Source: Anaerolineae bacterium (GTDB lineage: Bacteria; Chloroflexota; Anaerolineae; Aggregatilineales; UBA3940). Taken from it: DNA of 7,065 nucleotides. This document shows positions 1 to 5,508 of this stretch, piece by piece (the first letter of the stretch is position 1; the number at the start of each line of letters is the position of its first letter). Below the pieces are notes generated by a model. The model was not told where the DNA came from. It saw only the letters and a program-made list of their open reading frames with translations, and did no database searches. Both the position numbers and the translations under genes were made by a program. The stretch lies in the NCBI GenBank assembly GCA_016926985.1, contig JAFGNO010000078.1, positions 1 through 7,065 of the forward strand. Direction: 5' to 3'.

Positions 1-189
1 ACGTCTCCTCAGACCCGCACGCGATTGCTAAAGGAAGGGTGCCCTCGGTTACTCATCGAACAAGCCAGGCAATCGGGTTGTTTATCAGGCCGGTGAACGC
101 CAAGTGTTGGTTTGGCAACAGACGGCAGGGCCGGCTGGCAGGATAATGGCATTGTTCGGTAAACAAATACGCAGACAGGAGATGACAAC
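1..189. other. Leader region without a supported gene
   Basis: No gene is supported here. The plus strand has short open stretches that run in from the left edge and stop at about 93 and 147, but neither reads like a recognisable protein end. An antisense ORF from about 338 to 9 only mirrors the membrane-protein gene. The region ends in the ribosome binding site AGGAG (177-181), eight bases before the ATG at 190. A GATAAT resembling a -10 box lies at 142-147, but no -35 box sits at a proper distance: TTGGCA at 112-117 is 24 bases away. A dyad at 152-166 is listed separately. Confidence 0.5.
152..166. promoter_or_regulatory. TTGTT-N5-AACAA dyad, possible operator
   Basis: A perfect 5-base inverted repeat, TTGTT and AACAA separated by five bases, lies 24 bases upstream of the membrane-protein ATG. 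Its TTG-N9-CAA outline resembles Crp/Fnr-type sites, whose FNR form is TTGAT-N4-ATCAA. The spacing is one base longer and the inner bases differ, so the match is loose. A Crp/Fnr gene lies two genes downstream, which makes autoregulation conceivable. A 5-base dyad can also arise by chance. Confidence 0.25.
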
Positions 190-651
190 ATGGATTTCAA
201 CATAATCGCTGCAGTTGTGGCTGGGCTTGTGGGTACAGCCGTGATGACCATGCTGATGACCATGGCCCCGCAAATGGGCATGCCCAAAATGGACATGCCC
301 GCCCTGCTGGGCAGCATGTTTGGCGCCCCGGGGAACAAGACTCTGGGGCTGGTAATGCATTTTATGATGGGGATCGTCTTTGCCGTGATTTACGCGGCGT
401 TGTTTTCCACCGTTACGGGAACCAGTATAATCCTGCTGGGTGCGCTCTTTGGGGTGGCACACTGGCTCGTGGTTGGCCTGATGACGGGCATGATGCCCAT
501 GCTGCATGTGGGAATCAAGTCCGGCCAGGTGCAGGCGCCCGGCATCTACATGACCGGTCTGGGCGGCATGCTGGGATTTGTCGGCGGGCTGATGGGGCAT
601 ATTGTCTTTGGTTTGGTGGTTGGTCTCGTATACGGGTTGTTCGGCGGGTAA
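190..651 (+). CDS. Met-rich four-helix small membrane protein
   Basis: This 153-residue integral membrane protein has unknown function. Hydrophobic segments at about residues 5-26, 51-72, 79-101 and 122-150 suggest four transmembrane helices packed through many glycines, including GLVG, GGMLGFVGG and repeated GLV near the C terminus. It carries about 20 methionines, among them the cluster MGMPKMDMP (29-37) after helix 1. Histidines lie in or beside helices 2, 3 and 4 (H57, H91, H106, H137). The layout resembles small YagU/DUF6789-like membrane proteins, a resemblance I recall rather than have tested. The Met and His content could suit metal or haem contact, but no known metal motif is complete. 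The start is set by AGGAG eight bases upstream. The gene is co-directional with the Crp/Fnr gene and separated from it by a GC hairpin. Confidence 0.85.
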   Translation: MDFNIIAAVVAGLVGTAVMTMLMTMAPQMGMPKMDMPALLGSMFGAPGNKTLGLVMHFMMGIVFAVIYAALFSTVTGTSIILLGALFGVAHWLVVGLMTGMMPMLHVGIKSGQVQAPGIYMTGLGGMLGFVGGLMGHIVFGLVVGLVYGLFGG

Positions 652-655
652 AGTC

Positions 656-739
656 ATGCTGCTCACCGGGCCGGGGGTGGTCGTCCCGGCCCGACCGCTT
701 ATGCACGAATGTGGATTGGTACAGGAGGTTGAGACGTAG
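656..739 (+). CDS. Possible 27-codon leader ORF before the regulator
   Basis: An ATG four bases after the membrane-protein stop opens a 27-codon frame. It begins MLLTGPGVVVPARPL and ends in TAG at 737-739, sharing one base with the GTG start of the regulator (TAGTG). The arrangement would allow translational coupling, and the frame runs through the GC hairpin at 667-693. There is no strong ribosome binding site in front of it and no recognisable product. A frame this short can easily be accidental, so treat it as a candidate leader peptide only. Confidence 0.15.
   Translation: MLLTGPGVVVPARPLMHECGLVQEVET
667..693 (+). terminator. GC-rich hairpin between membrane protein and regulator
   Basis: A perfect 9-base-pair stem, CGGGCCGGG with CCCGGCCCG, encloses a 9-base loop. 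It starts 15 bases after the membrane-protein stop. No run of T follows, so it is not a canonical rho-independent terminator. It may instead slow polymerase, protect the 3' end of the upstream message, or lower read-through into the regulator gene. The stem itself is seen directly; its role is inferred. Confidence 0.4.
723..730 (+). promoter_or_regulatory. Ribosome binding site fixing the GTG start of the regulator
   Basis: AGGAGGTT is a near-perfect Shine-Dalgarno sequence, eight bases before GTG at 739. It decides the start in favour of GTG 739 over the in-frame ATG at 757, which has no such site at a proper distance. Confidence 0.7.
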
Positions 740-1440
740 TGGAAGAATTCTGGAATATGCGCGGGATTAATCTGTTCAGCAACCTGAGCAGCGAGCAGAT
801 CGAAGAAGTGCTGAAACTGGCGCCGCCGACGAGCTATCGCAAAGGAGAATTCATCTTCCTTGCGGGGGATGCTGCCGATGCGCTCTACATCCTGCAGCTT
901 GGCACCGTGAAAGTCTCCTATATCGCCCTGAACGGCGATGAGAAAGTCCTCAATATCTTCCGGCCGGGTGACATATTCGGCGAGCTGTTCCTGGGCAAAT
1001 ACCGCCACCGCATCGGGGAAGCGCAGGCCCTGGATGATGTCATTGTCTTCAAGATGTGCGAGGAAACCTTTCTGTCCCTCACCCAGCGGCTGCCCCAGGT
1101 TGCGCTCAATTTCATCCGGCATCTTGCCGACAGCCAGCGCGAGACCCTGGCCCGCACGCACGCCCTGATGCGCGCTGATGCCCGGTATCGCCTGGCGGGC
1201 GTCCTGCTGAGTATGACGCGGCGCTACTGCTGCACTGACTCCGACTGGTTTGAGCTTCCGGGATCAGTCACGCAGGAAGATATCGCCAACATGGCCGGGC
1301 TGAACCGAAGTACGGTAAGTTCGCTCATCAATGAGCTGCGCCGGGATGGTATCCTGGGGGGGGCAGGGCGATCTCTGCACATTAATCGCTATGCCATTGA
1401 AGCATTGCTGGAAGATGTTGGTTTGGAGGTGCTGGAATGA
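739..1440 (+). CDS. Crp/Fnr-family transcriptional regulator
   Basis: This 233-residue DNA-binding regulator has the usual Crp/Fnr size and layout. Residues about 12-125 form the cyclic-nucleotide-binding-like beta barrel, with GEFIFLAGDAADALYIL (36-52), RPGDIFGEL (75-83) and the following R91. The dimerisation helix spans about 118-148. The winged helix-turn-helix is TQEDIANMAGLNRSTVSSLI (178-197), followed by NELRRDGIL. The phosphate-binding loop keeps the GEL but has RIGEA where CRP has Arg-Ser, so cAMP binding is doubtful. Only three cysteines are visible (C107, C164, C165), so the four-cysteine iron-sulfur site of FNR is absent. The vicinal C164-C165 pair just before the DNA-binding domain could be redox-active, which is inference. 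The stop overlaps the next start as ATGA, indicating translational coupling to the thioredoxin-fold gene. Confidence 0.93.
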   Translation: MEEFWNMRGINLFSNLSSEQIEEVLKLAPPTSYRKGEFIFLAGDAADALYILQLGTVKVSYIALNGDEKVLNIFRPGDIFGELFLGKYRHRIGEAQALDDVIVFKMCEETFLSLTQRLPQVALNFIRHLADSQRETLARTHALMRADARYRLAGVLLSMTRRYCCTDSDWFELPGSVTQEDIANMAGLNRSTVSSLINELRRDGILGGAGRSLHINRYAIEALLEDVGLEVLE

Positions 1441-1700
1441 AAAAGACCCTGGTACTGTATAGAGGCAGCCTTGAAAGCGACGAGACTGTGGCTGAACGCA
1501 TGCTTGCCTGGAGCAACTCCCAGCCCAACATCGAGGTTATCACGCGTTCAGTCCACGATGACCCTGCAGCAGTGGTTCTACTCGGAATCACCGAGGTGCC
1601 AGCACTCACCGTCGAGGATAGAGTTATCGCGCAGGGATCCCCGGAGGCATGGCTGACAGAGAGTTTTCTGCGCTCGCTGACCCACAGCATTGATTGCTGA
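1437..1700 (+). CDS. Small thioredoxin-fold protein lacking CxxC
   Basis: This 87-residue protein reads as a thioredoxin/glutaredoxin fold: strand LVLYRG (5-10), helix about 13-26, strand IEVITRSV (32-39), then LGITEVPALTVEDRVIAQG (49-67). The last segment contains the signature cis-proline (P55 in VPAL) and the following beta hairpin, and a closing helix ends the fold. The active-site CxxC expected after the first strand is missing: that position reads GSLESDE. The only cysteine is the last residue, C87. It is therefore unlikely to be an ordinary disulfide reductase and may be a binding or scaffolding partner. Its ATG lies inside the end of the Crp/Fnr gene (ATGA overlap), so the two are almost certainly translated together. 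The fold call rests on pattern; the partner role is inferred. Confidence 0.75.
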   Translation: MKKTLVLYRGSLESDETVAERMLAWSNSQPNIEVITRSVHDDPAAVVLLGITEVPALTVEDRVIAQGSPEAWLTESFLRSLTHSIDC

Positions 1701-1721
1701 GGACAGGCGGACGACAATCAA
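1690..1721 (+). repeat. TTGATTG/CAATCAA inverted repeat at the operon end
   Basis: A perfect 7-base inverted repeat spans the stop of the thioredoxin-fold gene, with arms at 1690-1696 and 1715-1721 around an 18-base loop. It is AT-rich and has no T run after it, so it would be a weak terminator at best. The arms resemble FNR half-sites (TTGAT), but the spacing is wrong for a single dimer. Confidence 0.2.
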
Positions 1722-2302
1722 ACTGGCACAATCTACCTGATTGGGTAGCAAAAGTCATCAGAATTGGATGCAGGGCTAAGCCCTTCGAATCATCTACTGG
1801 AATCCAAGTGTCTGGCAGAGCATAGACCGCCAGAATGTGAGTCCCCGCGTATTCGAGCACGGGAGAGCGTCCCGCTGTGTCAGCCCTGGCATGGCTGTGG
1901 TTTTGCAGTCCAAAAGCGCCATATTGAGCTACGAACCTGAAGCTGCGCCATCTCCAACCTGAAACACGACCGCCTGTCCATCATTCCAATTGCCGCCCAG
2001 GTACTGTCAGCCTGCATAGGTACTGGCTACTATACAGTGTGTCACGTCCGCCCATGCTGCGATTGGGCGCTGGCCATCTCTGGCGCTCCTTGAATCATCT
2101 GAAGTGTATGGTCGCGTTTCTTCCTCCCCGCCCTAGCTGTTGTTCCGCCAACAGTACTGGACACAAATATATGACATCCTTACTCCACTATAAGACATGA
2201 ACGGCACAGCTGCGAGTCAAATGCAACTGCATGGTCTTCCAAAAATATGCGCTGCAATTGACCCGGCAACTTATACAACGCCGACATCTGAAAGGAAACA
2301 GC
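1701..2302. other. Gene-poor 600-base stretch
   Basis: No gene is supported on either strand. Short open frames occur, for example the minus-strand 1860-1624 frame, but they lack good starts and recognisable sequence. Visible small structures are a direct repeat AGGTACTG at 1999-2006 and 2018-2025 (period 19), and an inverted repeat at 2137-2154. There is also a second copy of GAATCATCT, near 1787 and 2093. A TGGACA at 2158-2163 resembles a -35 box, but the nearest -10-like TATAAG (2189-2194) is 25 bases away. The promoter of the downstream flavoprotein should lie here but cannot be placed with confidence. The stretch may be decayed gene sequence. Confidence 0.45.
2137..2154. promoter_or_regulatory. 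CTGTTG-N6-CAACAG dyad upstream of the flavoprotein
   Basis: A perfect 6-base inverted repeat with a 6-base spacer lies about 150 bases before the flavoprotein start and just before a TGGACA that looks like a -35 box. It could be an operator or a small hairpin. No regulator family can be assigned to it. Confidence 0.25.
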
Positions 2303-3541
2303 ATGACCGACAACATCATTGTCTACGGGGCAACCTGGTGTCCGGATTGCCGCCGTGCCAAAGAATTCTTCGGCACGCACCGTATCGCTTATGAATGGTT
2401 CGACATCACCGACAATGACGAGGCTATCGCCTTTGTGGAGCAGGCCAACCAAGGCATGCGCCGGATACCCACCATCATTTTTCCGGATGGGGACATCCTT
2501 ATTGAGCCATCGAATGCTGAGTTGGCGGAAAAGACCCGGGTCAAAGTTGATCCCGACAGGCGTTTTTATGACGTGATTATCATTGGGGGTGGCCCCGCCG
2601 GGCTGACAGGCGCCATCTATACCACCCGTGAAGGGCTGAAAACGCTGGTCATCGACCGGGCCGGACTTGGCGGGCAGGTTGCAACCACCCAGCAGCTTGA
2701 CAACTTCCCCGCCTTCGAGCAGGGCATTTCCGGACAGGAGTTCGCTGACAAACTTGAGCGCCAGGCGCGCCGCTTTGAGGCGGATATTGTGCAAGGAGAA
2801 GAAATCGTGAATATCGTCCGTGAGGGCCAGTATCTGATCGTCAGATCAGTCAATGACCACGACTATGTCGCACATGCCGTCATCATTGCCACTGGAAGCC
2901 GCTATAAACGCCTGAACATCCCCGGAGAAGCCGAGCTGATCGGCACGAACGTACACTTCTGCGCGACGTGTGACGGTCCATTTTACAAGGGGAAAGACTT
3001 GCTGGTTATCGGTGGCGGCAACAGTGGCTTTGAAGAAGGGCTGCACCTGGCCACCATAGCGAAATCCGTCACCATTGTTGAATTCCTTCCAGAGGTGAAA
3101 GCCAGCAGGATTTTGCAGGACAAAGTTACAGCGCAGCCGAACATGCAGGTTGTCACCAACCATGCAGTCCGTGAATTTAGGGTCAGGGATGACAATCGCC
3201 TGGATGCTGTTGTGGTTGAGGATCGCGCCAGTGGTGAACTGAAGGAGTGGCATCCTGATGGCGTGTTTGTGTTCATCGGGCTTTCCCCCAACTCCGGTTT
3301 CCTGCCAGAAACAATCGAGCGTGATCAGTGGGGCTTTATCAAGACTGCCAATGAGCTGACGACCTCTATGCCCGGTGTAGTTGCGGCAGGTGACGTGCGC
3401 GCCGGCAGCACTAAGCAGGCGATCTCGGCGGCTGGGGAGGGTGCCACGGCTGCGCTGATGGTTCGGCAGTATCTGCAAGCGCGAGGTGAGGTGAATCCCA
3501 TCAACACAATCGAGCGCGAAACACTGGTAACAGGCCGATGA
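2303..3541 (+). CDS. Glutaredoxin fused to AhpF/thioredoxin-reductase-like flavoprotein
   Basis: This 412-residue protein should pass electrons from a pyridine nucleotide through FAD to its own glutaredoxin in the cytoplasm. Residues 1-80 are a glutaredoxin/mycoredoxin-like domain with active site WCPDC (C13, C16) and cis-Pro RIPTIIF (54-60). Residues 88-410 form a thioredoxin-reductase fold: FAD motif GGGPAG (95-100), redox pair CATCDG (C220, C223), dinucleotide motif GGGNSG (237-242) and second FAD motif AAGDVR near the end. After GGGNSG the sequence reads TIVEFLPEVKASRILQDK. This is the NADH-using AhpF pattern (LLEFAPEMKA in E. coli) and not the HRR arginine motif of NADPH-dependent TrxR, so NADH preference is inferred. 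It is longer than TrxR (about 320) and shorter than AhpF (about 520). The start is ATG 2303, with AAAGGAA at 2291-2297; upstream in-frame starts lack a site. No AhpC lies in the window. Confidence 0.93.
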   Translation: MTDNIIVYGATWCPDCRRAKEFFGTHRIAYEWFDITDNDEAIAFVEQANQGMRRIPTIIFPDGDILIEPSNAELAEKTRVKVDPDRRFYDVIIIGGGPAGLTGAIYTTREGLKTLVIDRAGLGGQVATTQQLDNFPAFEQGISGQEFADKLERQARRFEADIVQGEEIVNIVREGQYLIVRSVNDHDYVAHAVIIATGSRYKRLNIPGEAELIGTNVHFCATCDGPFYKGKDLLVIGGGNSGFEEGLHLATIAKSVTIVEFLPEVKASRILQDKVTAQPNMQVVTNHAVREFRVRDDNRLDAVVVEDRASGELKEWHPDGVFVFIGLSPNSGFLPETIERDQWGFIKTANELTTSMPGVVAAGDVRAGSTKQAISAAGEGATAALMVRQYLQARGEVNPINTIERETLVTGR

Positions 3542-3672
3542 AGCTATTGCATCGCCGCCCCAACTTCAGCACAGGCCAACGTGCTGGCATTTATGTTGCG
3601 CTCCTCACCCCTGATGATGTGCTTCTGAGAGAAGCCCAGAGCTGGGAAAGGAGACTTATGCGCACTTCGTGA
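3538..3672 (+). CDS. Possible 44-residue ORF coupled to the flavoprotein
   Basis: An ATG at 3538 overlaps the flavoprotein stop (ATGA) and opens a 44-codon frame that ends in TGA at 3670-3672. The peptide starts MKLLHRRPNFSTGQRAG and contains LTPDDVLLREAQSWERR, a plausible amphipathic helix. I recognise no family. The same ATGA coupling occurs at 1437, which makes the frame a little more credible. It could also be the start of a decayed gene, since another frame stays open from about 3620 to about 3720 without a start codon. Confidence 0.25.
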   Translation: MKLLHRRPNFSTGQRAGIYVALLTPDDVLLREAQSWERRLMRTS

Positions 3673-3794
3673 AGAATCGCTGTTTGGAAGACGAGCCTTC
3701 GCCTTGCGACCTATCGAATGAATGAGCAGCATCCGCTGGCAGGCAGCATCTCACCAGCCGGCCTACCCACCAATCGTTTTACTGTTTACTTTTA
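3673..3794. other. Spacer before the Tat-protein gene
   Basis: I see no supported gene here. The last part is AT-rich and holds TTTACT twice (3778-3783 and 3785-3790) just before the ribosome binding site, which could include a weak promoter. No clear -35/-10 pair is visible. Confidence 0.35.
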
Positions 3795-3800
3795 GAGGAG
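3795..3800 (+). promoter_or_regulatory. Ribosome binding site deciding the Tat-protein start
   Basis: GAGGAG lies 11 bases before ATG 3812. A GTG at 3805 is nearer but its frame stops after six codons, so ATG 3812 is the start that leads into the twin-arginine signal. Confidence 0.55.
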
Positions 3801-3811
3801 TTCAGTGAAAA

Positions 3812-3943
3812 ATGACAGACAATAATCGGTATCAAGGACTATCGGGTTTACAACGTAACACATCCCGCCGGCATTTTCTCAAAGGGCTTGGCGTGGGGCC
3901 ACAGCGCTGGCCCTGACCGGGCTGCCTGCACTTGCAGGCCGCA
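3812..3943 (+). other. Twin-arginine signal peptide split by the frameshift
   Basis: The n-region is about 17 residues, followed by SRRHFLKGLG, then, after the shift at 3895-3898, the h-region ATALALTGLPALAG. Cleavage could follow ALA or the later VSAAAA. Without correction, the product from ATG 3812 is a 34-residue peptide ending PQRWP. Confidence 0.7.
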
Positions 3944-4992
3944 CGCAGCGCGTCTCTGCCGCCGCAGCGAATGCTCCCGGCCACAAACGGCTGCAGGCCT
4001 CGCCAGAAGTTGAGCTGCTCAACGGAGATGTCCTAGGTTTTGCGCTTGACACTGATGATTGGATGGGGGATTTTGGCTGGGTGACGTTCCGCCTTCGTGA
4101 AGCGTTCTACAACGATCAGAGCGCCTACTATATTCGGACAGACGCCTCCGCGCCTGACTATGCTGAAGAACACCGCCTGGTGTGGGTGCCTCTGCTAAAC
4201 GCGGCGATTGCGCGTGATGGAGCAACCTCTAGATTGTATGTCTTTGACTCTGCGGCAGAAGGTCAGCACCCCGTGATCAGCACGGTGCCAGGGCAGGACG
4301 ATTTCACCCCGGCCTGGCGGGTACACCGGGTGACATTCCAGGGCGAACCTGAGCTGCTGACCTCTGAGGCGGCGGTGCTGGCCGCAGCCGATGCGGGCAG
4401 TCTGACCATTGAACCACAAAACCTCGTGGTCAACTTCCCGATAGTAAAATGGCCCGGTGGTGAGCTGGCTGAAGACCCGGTGAAAGAGGAAGCCCTGGGA
4501 GCTGGGCCGCTGGTTGCGCCGGTGGACATCGACCGGATGGAAGTCACGTTCAAGCTGCACCAGTGCTATCCCAACAGCCGCTACATCGTGACTGACACTT
4601 CCGCTGTACCCATGGCCCCCATGATGGGGATTGAAGGCTCAGGCCCAACCCAGTTGCTCGCTGAGATCGGCGCCACCGATCATATCTGGGTCTTTGGCAA
4701 CGGCCTGCCCGGCCCTGGCGTCATGGGAGCGCAGCCAGCAGTTTTCCGCTTTGAGCCTGGTACACCGGCGTGGAGTCCCTTCTGGAACCACTTCACGATC
4801 ACCTGGAAAGATGCCGCTGCCGCCCGTGTCTTGAAATCTGCGGAGGATATACAAGCCGCGTTGGATGCGGAGGAGATTGAAATCTGGAACGGCGTGCCCG
4901 ACACGCATCCGAACGGGTTCGTGGTCAACTGCCCGGTGCCCTTGAAGGCGCGCAATTCCTACGAAGACACCCTGACGAACAACGAGCAGTAG
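3812..4992 (+). CDS. Tat-exported two-repeat protein of unknown function, frameshifted in its signal peptide
   Basis: The N terminus from ATG 3812 carries a textbook twin-arginine signal, SRRHFLK (residues 18-24), followed by GLGVG. The frame then hits TGA at 3914. One base back, from GCC at 3898, the sequence continues as ATALALTGLPALAGR, the expected hydrophobic core and cleavage region, and stays open to TAG at 4990-4992. One extra G in the GGGG run (3895-3898) would give a 393-residue protein. The likely causes are a recent indel or a sequencing error; ribosomal slippage is possible. A simple ORF caller would start at ATG 4063 and lose the signal. The mature part holds two copies of one domain (4081-4449 and 4543-4941). 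It resembles bacterial and archaeal two-domain exported proteins of the DUF7482 kind, a recalled and untested match. No enzyme motif is evident. Confidence 0.75.
4081..4449 (+). repeat. Domain repeat 1 of the exported protein
   Basis: This copy runs from VTFRL to NFPIVKW. Its landmarks, in order, are YYIRTDAS, RLYVFDS, TPAWRVHRVTF, EAAVLAAADAGSLTIE and LVVNFPIV. The same series recurs in repeat 2. Confidence 0.7.
4543..4941 (+). repeat. Domain repeat 2 of the exported protein
   Basis: This copy runs from VTFKL to VNCPVPL, with the matching landmarks RYIVTDTS, HIWVFGN, SPFWNHFTITW, SAEDIQAALDAEEIEIW and FVVNCPVP. The copies have diverged in sequence but keep their order and spacing. This indicates an old internal duplication, probably forming two beta-rich lobes. 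Confidence 0.7.
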
Positions 4993-5165
4993 CCACAAGA
5001 CCTGACACACACAGGGCTGGTCGTGCTGGCCAGCTTCGCTACGCCGCCCTAGCAGACTGAGAGAAGCAACGCTGGGTTGTATGAAGAGGAAGGAAGACCA
5101 GCGGACGTATACACGCAAGCGCCCCACCCCCATCGCTCCCGCTGAGTACAGAATGTGTTCTATTG
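4993..5165. other. 3' spacer of the Tat-protein gene
   Basis: No gene is supported. Short frames on both strands run through the terminator and show no recognisable sequence. A 10-base palindrome GCTGGCCAGC lies near 5026-5035. Confidence 0.4.
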
Positions 5166-5195
5166 AAAAAGTCCGCCCTAATCGGCGGGCTTTTT
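5166..5195 (+). terminator. Rho-independent terminator, likely bidirectional
   Basis: AAAAAGTCCGCC (5166-5177) pairs with GGCGGGCTTTTT (5184-5195) around a 6-base loop, with one G-T wobble. The GC stem followed by five T is a classic intrinsic terminator for the exported-protein gene. The five A on the left make it work in reverse too, so it would also stop minus-strand transcription coming from the IS elements. Confidence 0.88.
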
Positions 5196-5277
5196 GCTCT
5201 AGCTGTGAGAGCAGCTTTGACGAACCGCAGGGGCGACAAACCATCATCGGTGTACAGACAACCATGACAGACAACTA

Positions 5278-5413
5278 GAGCCTGTTATGCACTTTACAGG
5301 CAAAAAGCCATAGTTTGAACGAAACGATGGGCCAGCAACATAGCAAAGGCCAGGAAATGCAAGCCTTTCACGGTATCAGGTAAACGTTCATAGTCACGAG
5401 CGAGCCGCCGGAA
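5278..5413 (-). mobile_element. IS5-family element end fragment
   Basis: The boundary begins GAGCCTGTTATGCAC at 5278-5292, which has the look of IS5-family terminal repeats (GAGCCTGTT type). It is preceded by CTA, a plausible TA-type target. Inside it, on the minus strand, lies the C-terminal end of an IS5-family transposase. Recognisable sequence stops near 5413, so the rest of the element has been lost or lies beyond the IS1182 element. Confidence 0.6.
5294..5413 (-). pseudogene. C-terminal remnant of an IS5-family transposase
   Basis: Read from 5413 down to TAA at 5296-5294, the minus strand gives FRRLARDYERLPDTVKGLHF followed by LAFAMLLAHRF and a short tail. This is the conserved C terminus of IS5-family DDE transposases, where RRLARDYERLP follows the last catalytic glutamate region. 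Upstream of the FRR the expected motif (an FAWL-like stretch) is absent and the frame becomes unrelated, so about 40 codons remain. It cannot be active. Confidence 0.7.
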
Positions 5414-5490
5414 AGGAGGATGTACGATATTTGACCTTGTTGGCGAAGTTAGAGGGCCAAAGTGGCAAAGGCTGAGACTTTAGTTTGAGC

Positions 5491-5506
5491 AACCGGCGTG
5501 CCGGTT
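5491..5506 (-). repeat. Palindromic hairpin just after the transposase stop
   Basis: AACCGGC and GCCGGTT form a perfect 7-base inverted repeat around GT, two bases beyond the transposase stop codon. It has no T run. It may be a transcript-end hairpin or a subterminal structure of the element. Confidence 0.45.
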
Positions 5507-5508
5507 AG

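Noticed and set aside
85..1161. 358-codon minus-strand open frame
   Set aside because: It lies antisense to the membrane-protein and Crp/Fnr genes, which have recognisable products and ribosome binding sites. Its His/Gln-rich translation has the look of a GC-rich shadow frame.
1778..1800. TTCGAATC, resembling a tRNA T-loop
   Set aside because: The flanking bases do not pair into a T-arm, and no acceptor or anticodon arm can be drawn around it.
1624..1860. Minus-strand 78-codon frame in the gap
   Set aside because: No recognisable sequence and no ribosome binding site, and it overlaps the 3' end of the thioredoxin-fold gene.
2231..2302. Upstream extension of the flavoprotein to ATG 2231
   Set aside because: The extra 24 residues precede the natural start of a glutaredoxin domain, and there is no ribosome binding site. 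ATG 2303 has AAAGGAA at a good distance.
2180..3478. Two long minus-strand frames (2180-2794 and 2846-3478)
   Set aside because: Both mirror the flavoprotein gene, whose FAD, redox and dinucleotide motifs are clear on the plus strand.
3656..3672. ATG CGC ACT TCG TGA mini-frame preceded by AAAGGAG
   Set aside because: A good ribosome binding site leads into only four codons. It is in frame with the 44-residue ORF and is covered there.
5081..5278. 65-codon plus-strand frame ending in MTDN
   Set aside because: It reads straight through a strong intrinsic terminator and has no recognisable sequence.
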